Below are positions 38,880-49,668 of a DNA stretch of 64,000 nt, piece by piece (positions within the stretch are counted from its first letter, which is position 1; the number at the start of each line of letters is the position of its first letter). Under the pieces are notes generated by a model. That model was not told the DNA's origin, searched no databases, and worked only from the letters and a program-made list of their open reading frames with translations. Location of the stretch: the NCBI GenBank assembly GCA_028023455.1, contig JAQFVV010000073.1, forward strand, positions 434,001-498,000. Direction: 5' to 3'. The stretch is from Epiperipatus broadwayi. Its lineage: Eukaryota; Onychophora; Udeonychophora; Euonychophora; Peripatidae. Position numbers and translations under genes: made by a program.

Positions 38880-41645
38880 CCATTTGAAGATGACTTTTAT
38901 TTAAGTACTTACAACTGAATATCACTTTCAAGTGAAGAAATATTGCAAGAATTAGAAGAACTGTCTTATATTAAATGGGACATTATTGCACTTTGGGAAG
39001 TTAGAAAAAAAGTGAAGAGACAATTGATTTAAAATGTGGACATGCATACTACTATAAAGGCACAAATATTGAAAATACAAGTGGAATAGGATTTATTATA
39101 AAGAAGAAGTGGAAGAACAACATTGTGAAGATTGATGGTGTATCAGACAGGGTGGCAAGATTAGTTATACAACTTAATTGCAGATACCAAATGCAGATGA
39201 TTCAGGTTTATGCCCCAATACATTCTCATAGTGAAGAAATAGTAGAAGATTTTTATATGGCTGTATAAAATGCTTTTGATTGGAGTAAACAACATTTTAA
39301 AATTGTTATAGAAGACTTTAATGCTAGAATTGGTAAACAAATGAAAGATGAAATTGGTGTAGGTAATTTTGGTTATGGTTATAGAAATGAGAGGAGTAAT
39401 AGATTTGTGGAGTTTGAAGGAAAAAACAAAACCTTTATATTATGAATTCTTTTTTTAAAAAAAATGTTAAAAGAAAATGGACATGGATGCATCCAAATGA
39501 AGGTACAGCAGAAATTGATTATATTTTGACTAACAAAAAATACATACTTCAAGATTATAATTTTCTTAATAAATTTAACACAGAAAGTGATCATCGATTA
39601 GTAAGGTGGAAGATATGTGTTAATGCAAAACTAGAGAGACAAAAATTATTAAAAAAAACAATATTTACTGTTAGTATTACTAATCTTCAGAAACACTAGA
39701 ACTTACAAATCAGTTTCAAGTAGTAGTAAATTTTGAACATGATTCATATTTGAATGAAATTAATAAGAAAATAACTGATACACTTTTAAAAACTGCAACA
39801 AAAATAGAAAAAAGCAGCAATTGACCAATAATTTTTTTACTGAGACTAGAGAATTTATTAAGAAAAAAAGGAATATGAAGATATACAAAAATGTTGCATT
39901 AAAAAGGATGGAAGAACTCAAATTCTGTAAAATGGTATGGAAAAGAGTTGAAAATGATATAAGAATGTATAACTGTGAACTAGCAAGGAAAGATGTAGAA
40001 GAGAATAAAAATCTTAAGAGTGTAAAACAACATTTTGGTATTGGTAGGAAATTTATATTTGCAATAAGGAAAAAAGATGAAACTTTACTAAAAAGAGAGA
40101 TGATATCATGAAATGGGTAGAAGACTTCTATCAAGAATTATATCATAATAAAGAACAAGTACCTTCTATATCTATTATATCTTCTGAATTGCCCAGAATG
40201 TGAAATGAAGAAGTGAGATATGCAATTAAATGTATGAAGGAAGAAAAGTCTCCAGATAATGATGGAATTATAATTGCTATATTAAAAGAATCAGGTGAAA
40301 AAATAGACATTTTTAGCAAAGTTATATACCAAATGTCTAAATGATAAAGATGTACCAGATGATTGGAAGAATGCAGTATTAATATTTAAAAAGAGTGATA
40401 AAGAAGATATTAGAAATTACAGACATATCAGCCTTTTATCAATTTTATACATAATTTTTACCAAGATAATTACAACTCATCTACAGCAAACCAAGAGAAC
40501 AAGTTGGATTTAAAAGTGGCTTTAGTACAGTAGATCATATTCAGGTATTGAGAGAAGTTATAGAAAGGACAAATGAATATGAGTTTCCATTATGCTTTGG
40601 ATTTGTAGATTATGAAAAGGCATTTGCTTTATAAACATTTCATCAGTGGTTAAAGCATTGGATTATCAAGATATAGATTCAGGATATTGTCACATTTTAA
40701 AGAATATTTATAAAAAAGAAACAGCAGCAATTAGATTACATAATGATACTGGGAAATTCAACATTAAGAAGGATGTAAGGCAGGTGATTCCATATCTCCA
40801 AAATTTTTACAGCAGTATTGCAAGAATTATTTTGTGAATTAAAATGAGAGTGCAAAGGAGTAAAAGTAAATGGAGATTATTTAAGTCATTTAGATTTTGC
40901 ACATGGTAAAGTTGTTTTTGCACATAATATTTTAGAGCTACAGACGATTTTGCAGGAGTTATCTGATAAAAGTAGAAAAGTAGGACTAGAGTTAAGTATT
41001 AAAAAGTCTAAAGTAATGTTCAATGGATTTTCTCAAAATATGAAAATAAAGACTGATTATGATGAGTTAGAAAAAGTTAACTGCTACAAACATAATGGTC
41101 AGATTATTAATACAGATTGAAACATAATGGATGAAATTAATCATAGAATTAAACTTTGTTAGAGTGCTTTTGGTAGAAATAACTTGATACTAAAAGGAAA
41201 TATGCCTATAGGTTTGAAAAGAAAGGTTTTTGAAAAATGTGTTTTACCAGTTCTTGCATATGGATCTGAGACTTGGACACTCAATAGAAAATCAATACAA
41301 AGACTTCAGACACCTCAAAGAGGTATGGGGAGATGCATGTTAGGAGTAACAAGAGGAGATCGAAAATGCAATATATGGGTAAGAGAACAAACTGTTGTTA
41401 TTGACCTCATTGAAAAAATTAAAAGACTGAAGTGGAATTGGTTTGGACATATTGCTAGAAGAGATAATAAGAGATGGACCATTGAAATCGTAAACTGGAT
41501 TCCAAGAGATTCTAAAAGACTTAGAAATAGAACACATGTGAGATGGATGGATGAAATAAGAAAGTGTGCAGGGGTGATGTTAAGAAGAGAAGCTAAATAT
41601 CAGAGAAGATGGTTTAAACTTGGAGAGATCTTCATCCTGTAATGG
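38880..41645 (+). mobile_element. RTE-type LINE, nearly full length, dead
   Basis: From about 38900 an APE-type endonuclease is readable across stops and frameshifts (YIKWDIIALWEV, SDRVARLVIQL, QVYAPIHSHSEEIVEDF, IEDFNARIGK, GYRNERSNRFVEF), as in RTE/BovB-like endonuclease-reverse transcriptases. The RT follows: EVRYAIKCMKEEKSPDNDGI near 40205, QVGFKSGFSTVDHIQVL near 40500-40550 and motif A FVDYEKAFA at 40599-40632. The catalytic FADD is now FAHG (40896-40907). The open C-terminal frame (41184-41642) has VLPVLAYGSETWTL, WNWFGHIARRD and RWMDEIRKCAG. Stops and the lost catalytic aspartates make it inactive. Confidence 0.85.
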
Positions 41646-41931
41646 ATTGATAATTCATGTTAAGCTGGTATAAAATATGTAATTAAATTAAATATGGAAC
41701 CTTTATTTTCTCTTGAGAAATTTTTTATTTTACCTTAAATACTTTTACTATCTCATTATTTATTTGTGTGTCTATTTTTACTCCCACATTTTGCGAGTGG
41801 TCATAATAGTTCTCTACTATAGTCTTTACATAACCTTCTTAGCTCAGTATTTTGAGCACCTAGCAAAATAATTGTCCCAATCACTGTCAAGTTTTTTCAA
41901 CCAATTAAAATTTTTATTATCAAAGATTAAT
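41646..41931. other. Spacer between two LINE copies
   Basis: A/T-rich sequence with no feature recognised. Confidence 0.4.
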
Positions 41932-42660
41932 GAACATGGATGGGCTGCTCACCAACATGCATTAGCCAGCATGGTGAGTTTATTGGCTTTTTACCTCTGA
42001 GTTTAAGATTTATTTTGATGAGTTAGAAGAAGTTAACAGTTACAAATATCTTGGTCAGATTATTAATACAGATGAAAATATAATGGATGAAATTAATCAT
42101 AGAATTAAACTTGGTTGGAGTGCTTTTGGTAGAAATGATTTGATACTAAAAGGAAATATGACTATGTGTTTGAAAAGGAAGGTTTTTAATAAATGTGTTT
42201 TGCCAGTTCTTACTTATGGATCTGATACTTGGACACTTAATAGAAAAGCAATACAGAGACTTCAGACCACTCAAAGAAGTATGAAAAAATGCATGTTGGG
42301 AGAAACAAGAAGGGATCGAAAATACAATGTATGGGTTAAGAGAACAAACAGGTGTTACTGAATTCATTAAAAAAATTAAAAGACTGAAATGAAGTTGGGC
42401 TGGACATATTGTTAGAAGAGATGATAACAGATGGACAATTGAAATTTTAAACTGGATTCCAAGAGATTGTAAAAGATCCAGAAAGAGACTACATGTGAGA
42501 TGGATGGATGAAATAAGAAAGTGTGTAGGGGTGATGTGGAGAAGAGAAGATAAAGATAGGAAAAGATGGATTGAACTTGGAAAGACCTTCATACTGCAGT
42601 GGATTGATAATGGTTGATCATGATGATGATGAAATGATAATGAAATAATAAAAAAAAAAT
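41932..42660 (+). mobile_element. Internally deleted derivative of the same LINE
   Basis: The 5' segment (41932-42010) is fused directly to the RT C-terminus, beginning FDELEEVNSYKYLGQIINTD. The endonuclease and RT core are missing. The C-terminus (VLPVLTYGSDTWTLNRKAIQRLQ) aligns with 41184-41642. One extra T near 42335 shifts the frame. It ends in a TGATGATGATGA-type tail, as in RTE elements. Confidence 0.75.
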
Positions 42661-42877
42661 TCATCAAATGACTGTTATTTCATAATCAGACATTCAGAAA
42701 ACAGTAAAAATCCAATGGAAATGATGTAAGTTTATTCATTGTGTACAATAAAAGTAGTATTTATTACTATGTAATTTTTAAATAATTTTAAGAAAAAACA
42801 AAAGGTTTTTTTTTAACTTATGGAAAGTAGCATGAAAAAAGAAGTTACATTTACTGCATAAATGTATATTTACAAGG

Positions 42878-42880
<3 letters not shown>
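42661..42880. other. A/T-rich spacer
   Basis: Nothing recognised between the LINE derivative and the TA tract. Confidence 0.4.
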
Positions 42881-42917
<37 letters not shown>

Positions 42918-43084
42918 AAAAAAATAAAGACTTATAAATCGAATAAATAATATAATGTTTCAACCAGAGGACTGGTTTTCATCAGAAAGAAAAAACCAGT
43001 CCTCTGGTTGAAATATTATATTATTTATTGGATTTATAAATCTTTATTTTTTTGTTTTTATATGTATTTCCTTTGGTTAGTTTG

Positions 43085-43122
<38 letters not shown>

Positions 43123-43125
43123 CCA

Positions 43126-43164
<39 letters not shown>
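42881..43164. repeat. Palindrome flanked and interrupted by TA tracts
   Basis: Arms of about 69 bp at 42911-42979 and 42993-43061 are near-perfect inverted copies separated by only 13 bp. TA tracts at 42881-42914, 43088-43115 and 43130-43164 surround it. The left half carries a hammerhead-like core on the minus strand. This resembles two PLE ends joined head-to-head. Confidence 0.8.
42957..42985 (-). ncRNA. Hammerhead-like core with 6-bp stem II
   Basis: On the minus strand CTGATGA is exact, stem II AACCAG pairs with CTGGTT around TCCT, and GAAAC follows. One extra A lies before stem II. All conserved core bases are present. Stems I and III are not resolved. Confidence 0.55.
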
Positions 43165-43167
<3 letters not shown>

Positions 43168-43689
43168 TGCATAATTTTATACAGGAATAATAAAAAAAAA
43201 CAATAAACTATATGTATTATATTTAAATTAATAAATAACAATAAAATAGATGAGGTAATACTGATTTTTAAAAAAATAGTTATAAATGTCATAGCAGTAA
43301 AACCCAATACTATTTTCAAAGATAAATTAAAAAAAAAATGTATAAAAATCAATATATTTTTAAAAAAAATAAAAATACCATTTTTAAAAAATAAAAGTTT
43401 TGTTAATATTATCAATAAAATGATTTGAATTTTTTTTATAGGTAACAGTATATGTATGGGTCACATATATATTTTAATGCATGGGTGAATATAAATATAC
43501 GCAATGGTTTGCTTGATATTTTACAATTTAATTCATGTGCCCTGTTTGAATTTTATTTAAAATAGTTCAAAGCAATATTCACATGTATTTGGATAAGTAA
43601 ATTTTAAAAATAAATTCTGATAATATAATCATATTATGGATGTGCCATACTTTAAATATAATTTTATATGAGGATAAAATCTGATATAA
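43165..43689. other. A/T-rich DNA, nothing recognised
   Basis: Minus-strand open frames here come from A/T runs. Confidence 0.5.
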
Positions 43690-43960
43690 GTTAGGTGCTC
43701 AGTTGCAACACAGATAATAATGTGATGCTGGTTTTAACAAGTTTAAAAATGAAGTTTTTTATCATAGTGATATACCTAATGGAGCTAAATTTTTTGGAAA
43801 CAGAGTTTTTATTTTATGTAATTCATTGTATGAAAGTGAGACTTGGATTTATCTATCTATGTAACAGAGAGATGTTAGAAAATCCCATTTATAATTATTC
43901 TGTAAAATTCTAAAAGTATAATTCCATATTTAAGATTTACAAAAGCTGTTTTGCTTCCCC
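43690..43960 (+). mobile_element. LINE RT C-terminal relic 1
   Basis: In one frame a string like SDIPNGAKFFGNRVFILC, then NSLYESETW, resembles the LYGSETW box that follows the RT domain of RTE- and CR1-type LINEs. It is short and interrupted by stops. Confidence 0.4.
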
Positions 43961-44039
43961 CAAGCAGAATGTCTTTGTCAAAATTTACATTAATAAATAG
44001 AGTTGTAATTATTTATTAAGCACACAGGAAGTATATGTA

Positions 44040-44655
44040 AATAATTTTAAGACAGGCTTTAACCTATGCACATTGAAATTTACAATAGTAAAACAATATC
44101 TTTAATTGTTAATAGAGGGATCTCTCAAATCATGACACAAGATAGTGACTTTTATAAAGACAAGAGTGGCTATCTTATATTTAACCAAACATTCCACTTA
44201 TATAGGCCAATCTGAAGCATCTTGATTTGGAAGAATGAAGCTGTTATCCTCTCCATTATTTAAGTCCACTATTTCCTCTACAAATTAACATTTGCAAAAT
44301 CTTGTGATTTACAATGATTTAATATTATGATCTTTATATTGGAAATATTTACAATAATTTATATATTTTCAATATAAAGATTGTAATATTAACTCACTGT
44401 AAATTGCCAGATTCTATGAATGTTAATTTGTAAAGAAAATAGTGGACTTAAATAATGGAGAGAATAATAGCTTCTTGCTCCCAAATAAAAATGCTTTAGA
44501 TTGGCCTATATATGTGGAAAGTTAGGTTAAAGATTTTTATCTTTATAAAAGTTGCTATTTGTGTCATGATTTGAGAGGTCCCTCTATTGGCAATTAAAGA
44601 TACTGTTTGATTATTATAAATTTTGAAGTGTGTATGATTCAGGTTAAAGACTGTC
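44040..44655. mobile_element. Foldback/MITE-like element, ~300-bp arms
   Basis: Left and right arms (about 44045-44335 and 44357-44650) are inverted copies of roughly 80% identity by eye, for example TTTTAAGACAG...TTTAACC at the left and GGTTAAA...CTGTCTTAAAA at the right. The centre holds an A/T-rich hairpin (CTTTATATTG). There is no coding sequence. It lies between two LINE relics. Confidence 0.7.
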
Positions 44656-44779
44656 TTAAAAATATTAATAAATAAAATAAATAAGCCATTAAAAGTCATC
44701 ATCTTAAAAGATGATCAAAATATTCCTTTCATCTATTCAAAACATTATCATTGCATAAGAAGGTACTATTGCTGGATTC

Positions 44780-45200
44780 AATAGAATTGTTACAATTTCT
44801 CTTGCCTATACATTGCGTTTTTTAAATACTGCAAAAAAAATTAATTGTAAATGAAACTAATACTTTGTTGAATTTATTGTATGAAAGTAAGACTCAAAGT
44901 TTTTAACAATGTGACATAAACACATTACAAAAATTTAATGCAAGAATGCTCAAAAATATTCTAAAATATGATAGTCACATCATAAGATTAATGAGTATGT
45001 TTTTGAATTTCTGATTATGATCCTATTTAATTTATTGTATTAAAACACATCTTTGTTGGATTGAGTATGTTATGTAAATAGATAAACATTGAAGTACTTC
45101 TTTAAAACGTAATTTTTATAAAAAAGCAGATTTTGTTTGTGTTAAAAAATTACTTTAAAGACACATAGCAAGCACAATATTAATTTCTTTTATTGAGGAG
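44780..45200 (+). mobile_element. LINE RT C-terminal relic 2
   Basis: Across stops it reads LLYESKTQ, then DINTLQKFNARMLKNILKYD, HIIRLMSMF and LCWIEYVM. These are like LLYGSETW, the following helix and the (RL)xWLGHVM box of LINE RTs. It is similar to relic 1 at 43690 but separate. Confidence 0.4.
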
Positions 45201-45460
45201 ATATTGTGACAGTAGAAAGCATTGGATATCTTATTAGAAAAGGTGTTGAGTTATTTCAAAAACGTGTCTTTTCTGCATAAAAAGCTAAAATACAAACTAT
45301 TAAATAGACAAATTAAAAACAATATTATATTTGAGGTTTATAAATTAGTTTCTTTAGGGTATAGCATAAATACTCATTTCTCATGTCATGTTATATATAT
45401 ATATATATAATAAACAAAACAAGTTATAAATCATGTAACTTGCTACAGCTTGCATTTTAT
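45201..45460. other. Unassigned DNA with a short TA tract
   Basis: A TA run lies at 45392-45408. The open frame ending there (MDILLEKVLSYFK...) has no recognised domain. Confidence 0.4.
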
Positions 45461-45776
45461 GATCACAGATGGAGCTTTACCAATATCTTCGAACAAGCTT
45501 GTGTTTACATAAACGTCAAAAGAGAATAGAATTCAATATCTCTTTCATTGTCTCCACCTTCAGATCAGCTGATTTCAAGTTAATTGGCTATCATCAGTGA
45601 AAGGTAGGACCAGAAACTAGATCTAAACTCTAACTCTAAGAGTGTTTATGAAACATGTCTCTATCCATTTGCAAGCATGAATTTTTTAGACATGTAATGT
45701 CTTCAAATTCAACCTAACAAAATTGATAGATGTAAACACAAGCTTGTTAGGAGATATTGGTAAAGCTCCAGCTGTG

Positions 45777-45780
<4 letters not shown>
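45461..45780. mobile_element. MITE-like element with ~50-bp inverted ends
   Basis: TGATCACAGATGGAGCTTTA (45461 on) and the matching inverted TAAAGCTCCAGCTGTGATCA at the right end (to 45780) are near-perfect; pairing continues through the GAACAAGCTTGTGTTTACAT block. The total is 320 bp with no coding. A TA tract starts at 45781. A hammerhead-like order (CTGATGA...TGAAATC, minus strand) lies in the middle without a good stem II. Confidence 0.7.

Positions 45781-45819
<39 letters not shown>
45781..45819. repeat. (TA)n microsatellite
   Basis: A TA tract of about 39 bp abutting the MITE's right end. Confidence 0.95.
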
Positions 45820-45822
<3 letters not shown>

Positions 45823-47668
45823 GTTTTTACTTTCTAACTTTGGTTTTTCCCTGAAGTTAGAATGTATATCTCATTTAGCAATGACTGCTAGTGATAATAA
45901 CGAATAATAGTTCAAATAAACGAATTATTACTTAATCCATTTTTCATATATGTAAATATTTGTAACATACATTTTCTATCATGCTCATACAACCCATTTA
46001 CTATGATTATGAGAAGACAAAACTATTCGAAGGCGCTCAGCCAATTAATATTAAAATTTATACTTAACTTCACCACTGTCTGCGTTCTAGAGCATTTAGA
46101 TATATTACTGGTTTAAGTGGAAGTCTACGTTTTTTCTTATTCTTAAATTATTTATAAATATTACATGCATTAAAATTATTATAGGAATTAAATAATTTAG
46201 TTTAAGTCTTATTTCTTTTTGTTAGGGGACTAAGAAATGCAATCAATACTTTCATTTACTATCACTATTTTAATGAATAAAAATAATGGTTAAGATATAT
46301 GTTATTTTTCTTATGTTCTTTGCATTGCTTTTTTAAGGCTTATACTTTTTTTTGTAATTAAATAAAACATTATAAATCCCCCCCCCCCCCATACACACAC
46401 CATTTTTTAATCTTTTTTCATGACGAATTAATTACTAATCACTTTTAATGAAATACTTTTGTCAATATATATTTTTAAAAAATATTTATTATTATTATTA
46501 TTATTTTTTCTACTTTATGATATCAGTAAGATTAATCTTTAAAACTGTTTGCCATTTTAAGAATTTGAACTTATAACTTTCCTGGGAATTAAATTTAAAG
46601 GTCTTTAAGTTGGTCCAGAAACTATAAAGATGTCACTTCTCTAGATGCAATCAACTCTTAAGGGAACATTTTAGAAATATAAAGAATTTTTTTCTATTAT
46701 TATTTCTAAAATTTATTTATTTATAACAAAGTATTTTAAAAATAAATTACTACATTAAAATATCTTTAAGTATTTTTTGCTTCCAATTATTATTTAAATC
46801 ATGTTTACTAAAATATTAACTAAAAATTTACATTAGTATATATATAGAAATACCATGAAAGTTTTATTTTGAGGAGATAAAAGTGTGAATTCTTCATCTT
46901 CTTAAAGGTCAAAATTCGTAATTTATCATCATTATTTTTTTCCAGCTTTTATTAAGTTTCAAGTTTTATGTTTTCATTTTAGTTAATCTGATAGGGCAGT
47001 AAAAATATAGATGTTTTTGATATTGTACTAATCCTTAATTTTACATAAGTTATCTTTAGTATAATTTTATTAACTGTATCATTTTCATCCTCATCATTTT
47101 CAAATATTATTGGTTTATTGAATGAGGAAAGTTTTTCCAAGACTAATTTATTTACTTTAATCCATAGCTTTTTTTAAAAAAATCATAACTGCAATTTTCT
47201 TATTTTACAACTTCATTTCTCATACAGTCATTTCTAGATTTTTATTATCACTTTAAAAGCAGTTTGTTTTCAATTTCCATATATAATAATTTCTTTTAGC
47301 AATATTTTGAAAGCAGCTTTATTTAAGTCTTTTAATTTATTCAATTATGTCAGTGATACTTATTCGTTCTGTAACCTATATATTTTATTTTTGATTTTTA
47401 CTTATGTTTAGCATGCCAACTTTATATTTCATTGTGTAGTTTGAAATATCTGTATTACTCTTTTATTAAGCATTCAAGTCTCTGATTAATTTCTAAAAAC
47501 TGATAACACAAATCTAACAAAATTTATTTTCAAAAGCATGTGTATATTTATTTTAATATTATTTTTTCCAAAAATGTTGCATTCAAGTTTAATTCTGTAA
47601 TTAATTTAATTCATTATTTGTCCATATGTATTAATAATTTTATCAAGTTGTTGATGTATATTTTCCTA
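45820..47668. other. A/T-rich DNA, nothing recognised
   Basis: Poly-C at 46379-46390. No coding signal or element end. Confidence 0.5.
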
Positions 47669-47990
<322 letters not shown>

Positions 47991-47991
<1 letters not shown>

Positions 47992-48751
47992 GATGATGAT
48001 TAATATTATTATTATTAATCATTATTTTCTCCTTACATAAAAATCATTGAAATAGTGTTAATCTTCTTAGCATTCAAATTTAGTCATAATTTTTTGCTTT
48101 TTAACTGCTAATTTTTGCAATATTTTATAAAGCTCTGAAGCACTATTCTAAAAACAATGAAGTTATCTGAAATATTTAGATGACTTAAATAATCTCTCTT
48201 TATGTTTATTTTCTCAGTTTCCCATTTTATTTCGCAAAATATTTTCCATAAAACATATGTAAATTTTTTTGGGAGATATAGAATAATCCTGTCTTATATT
48301 TTCATCAATATTAATAATTTTACTATTATTCTGTCATCTAATCATTGTTATTAAATTTTTATTTATTTTTAGAATTTTATAAGACTGCAACTTTAATCAC
48401 TGTGAATATCCTTACAAAGTCAAATGCATTTAAATAATGTAGAAATTCACTCAAATACATTTAAATAATCTACAAACCAAAAGAATAATTGCAATCCATG
48501 TATATATATTTCACATTCTCAAACTGTAAAAATTAGATTTATGGCTTTAAATTCACATAAGAACTTGAGTTTAAGATAAAAGAGGATCTCTTTTAATATT
48601 TATTAATCACTCATTAGTCTAGAGATTTTATTCAATAATAAATAATAATTCTGTATTATAATTTTCATTACACACTTTCAAGCAAGGTAGAAAATGTTTT
48701 CTATCCATTTTTACCACCTTGTGAAGGGGTTTAAGAATAAACATATGTTCA
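47991..48751. other. A/T-rich DNA, nothing recognised
   Basis: No coding signal or repeat end is recognised. Confidence 0.5.
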
Positions 48752-48925
48752 AAGACATGTAAAAAAGATCTATGATCTCAAGATGCACATTTCATGCTCA
48801 GCCATTTCTCATATCTTTATACTCAACAGTGATATGTGTAAGAGATTGTGGTCTGGTCCAACTGCTGACTGCTGGTTTAGCATAAAATGTGTACCTTGGG
48901 AATCATAGATCTTTTTCACATGTTG
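48752..48925. mobile_element. Small foldback element
   Basis: ACATGTAAAAAAGATCTATGAT at the left and an inverted ATCATAGATCTTTTTCACATGT at the right form inverted ends of about 45 bp. The middle (CAGTTGGACCAGACC on the minus strand) resembles the SINE-related body at 34240. Confidence 0.6.
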
Positions 48926-49370
48926 ATAATTTCTTGGTAACACCAAAGGTTAAAGATTATCTCTATTATAATAAATATTACCTCCTCATTTCTATTCTTT
49001 ATTATAGCAATTTATGGAAATATTTAATTTGACATATTCAGCTCTCTAAAGAAGTTTAGAATATTATTTTCAATATGTCAATATATTCTTTTACATTCTC
49101 AAATCTATAAAATATTACATTCTGGTTTTAAATCTATATTAGAACTTGGGTTTGAAGTAAAGAGGCCCTGTTTTACTTCAATAAAAACTTCAACAAAGGA
49201 GCTATTATAGGTTAATTTAAAAAGATGGTTAAGCCTCAAGAATTGTCAATTAGTAGTAATTGATAAATTTTTGGTAATATGAAAGGTTAATGTTTATCTC
49301 TATTTACATGGGTGTTATCCCATTTTTATTTTTTATTATAATAACAATCCATGGAAATATTTAATTCAGT
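48926..49370. other. A/T-rich DNA with a diverged duplicate of nearby sequence
   Basis: Around 49075-49180 and 48505-48600 similar strings occur (ACATTCTCAAA, then TTTAAATTCACAT or TTTAAATCTATAT, AGAACTTGGGTTT). This is a weak local duplication. Confidence 0.4.
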
Positions 49371-49630
49371 GTATATATATATATATATATATATGCAAAT
49401 TTGTAAATAAATATTTAAAAAATACAGTATTTAAAAGCTTATAAAAAATATATGTATAACTATCACTTAGGAGCGCTTTCAACCAACTTGTGGTTTTGTC
49501 AAGTTGGTTGAAAGCGCTCCTAAGTGACGGTTATACATATATTTTTTATAAGCTTTTAAATACTGTATTTTTTAAATATTTATTTATAAATTTGCGTATA
49601 TTATTTTGAAGAAATACAGACATCGATTTA

Positions 49631-49665
<35 letters not shown>
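49371..49665. repeat. Palindrome with flanking TA tracts, PLE-like tail
   Basis: Arms of about 96 bp (about 49398-49493 and 49512-49607) are almost perfect inverted copies. A PLE-family-A-like tail (GAAATACAGACATCGATT) follows, and then a TA tract (49638-49665). A TA tract also precedes it (49371-49394). A heavily mutated hammerhead-like order may be present on the minus strand (TTGACAA...GAAAG). Confidence 0.75.

Positions 49666-49668
<3 letters not shown>

Noticed and set aside
39760-40134. Minus-strand 124-codon frame and similar ones near 41340 and 42146
   Set aside because: They are antisense shadows of the LINE coding sequence.
45540-45600. Hammerhead-like order on the minus strand inside the MITE (CTGATGA...GAAATC)
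   Set aside because: The intervening bases do not pair convincingly; a chance occurrence is likely.
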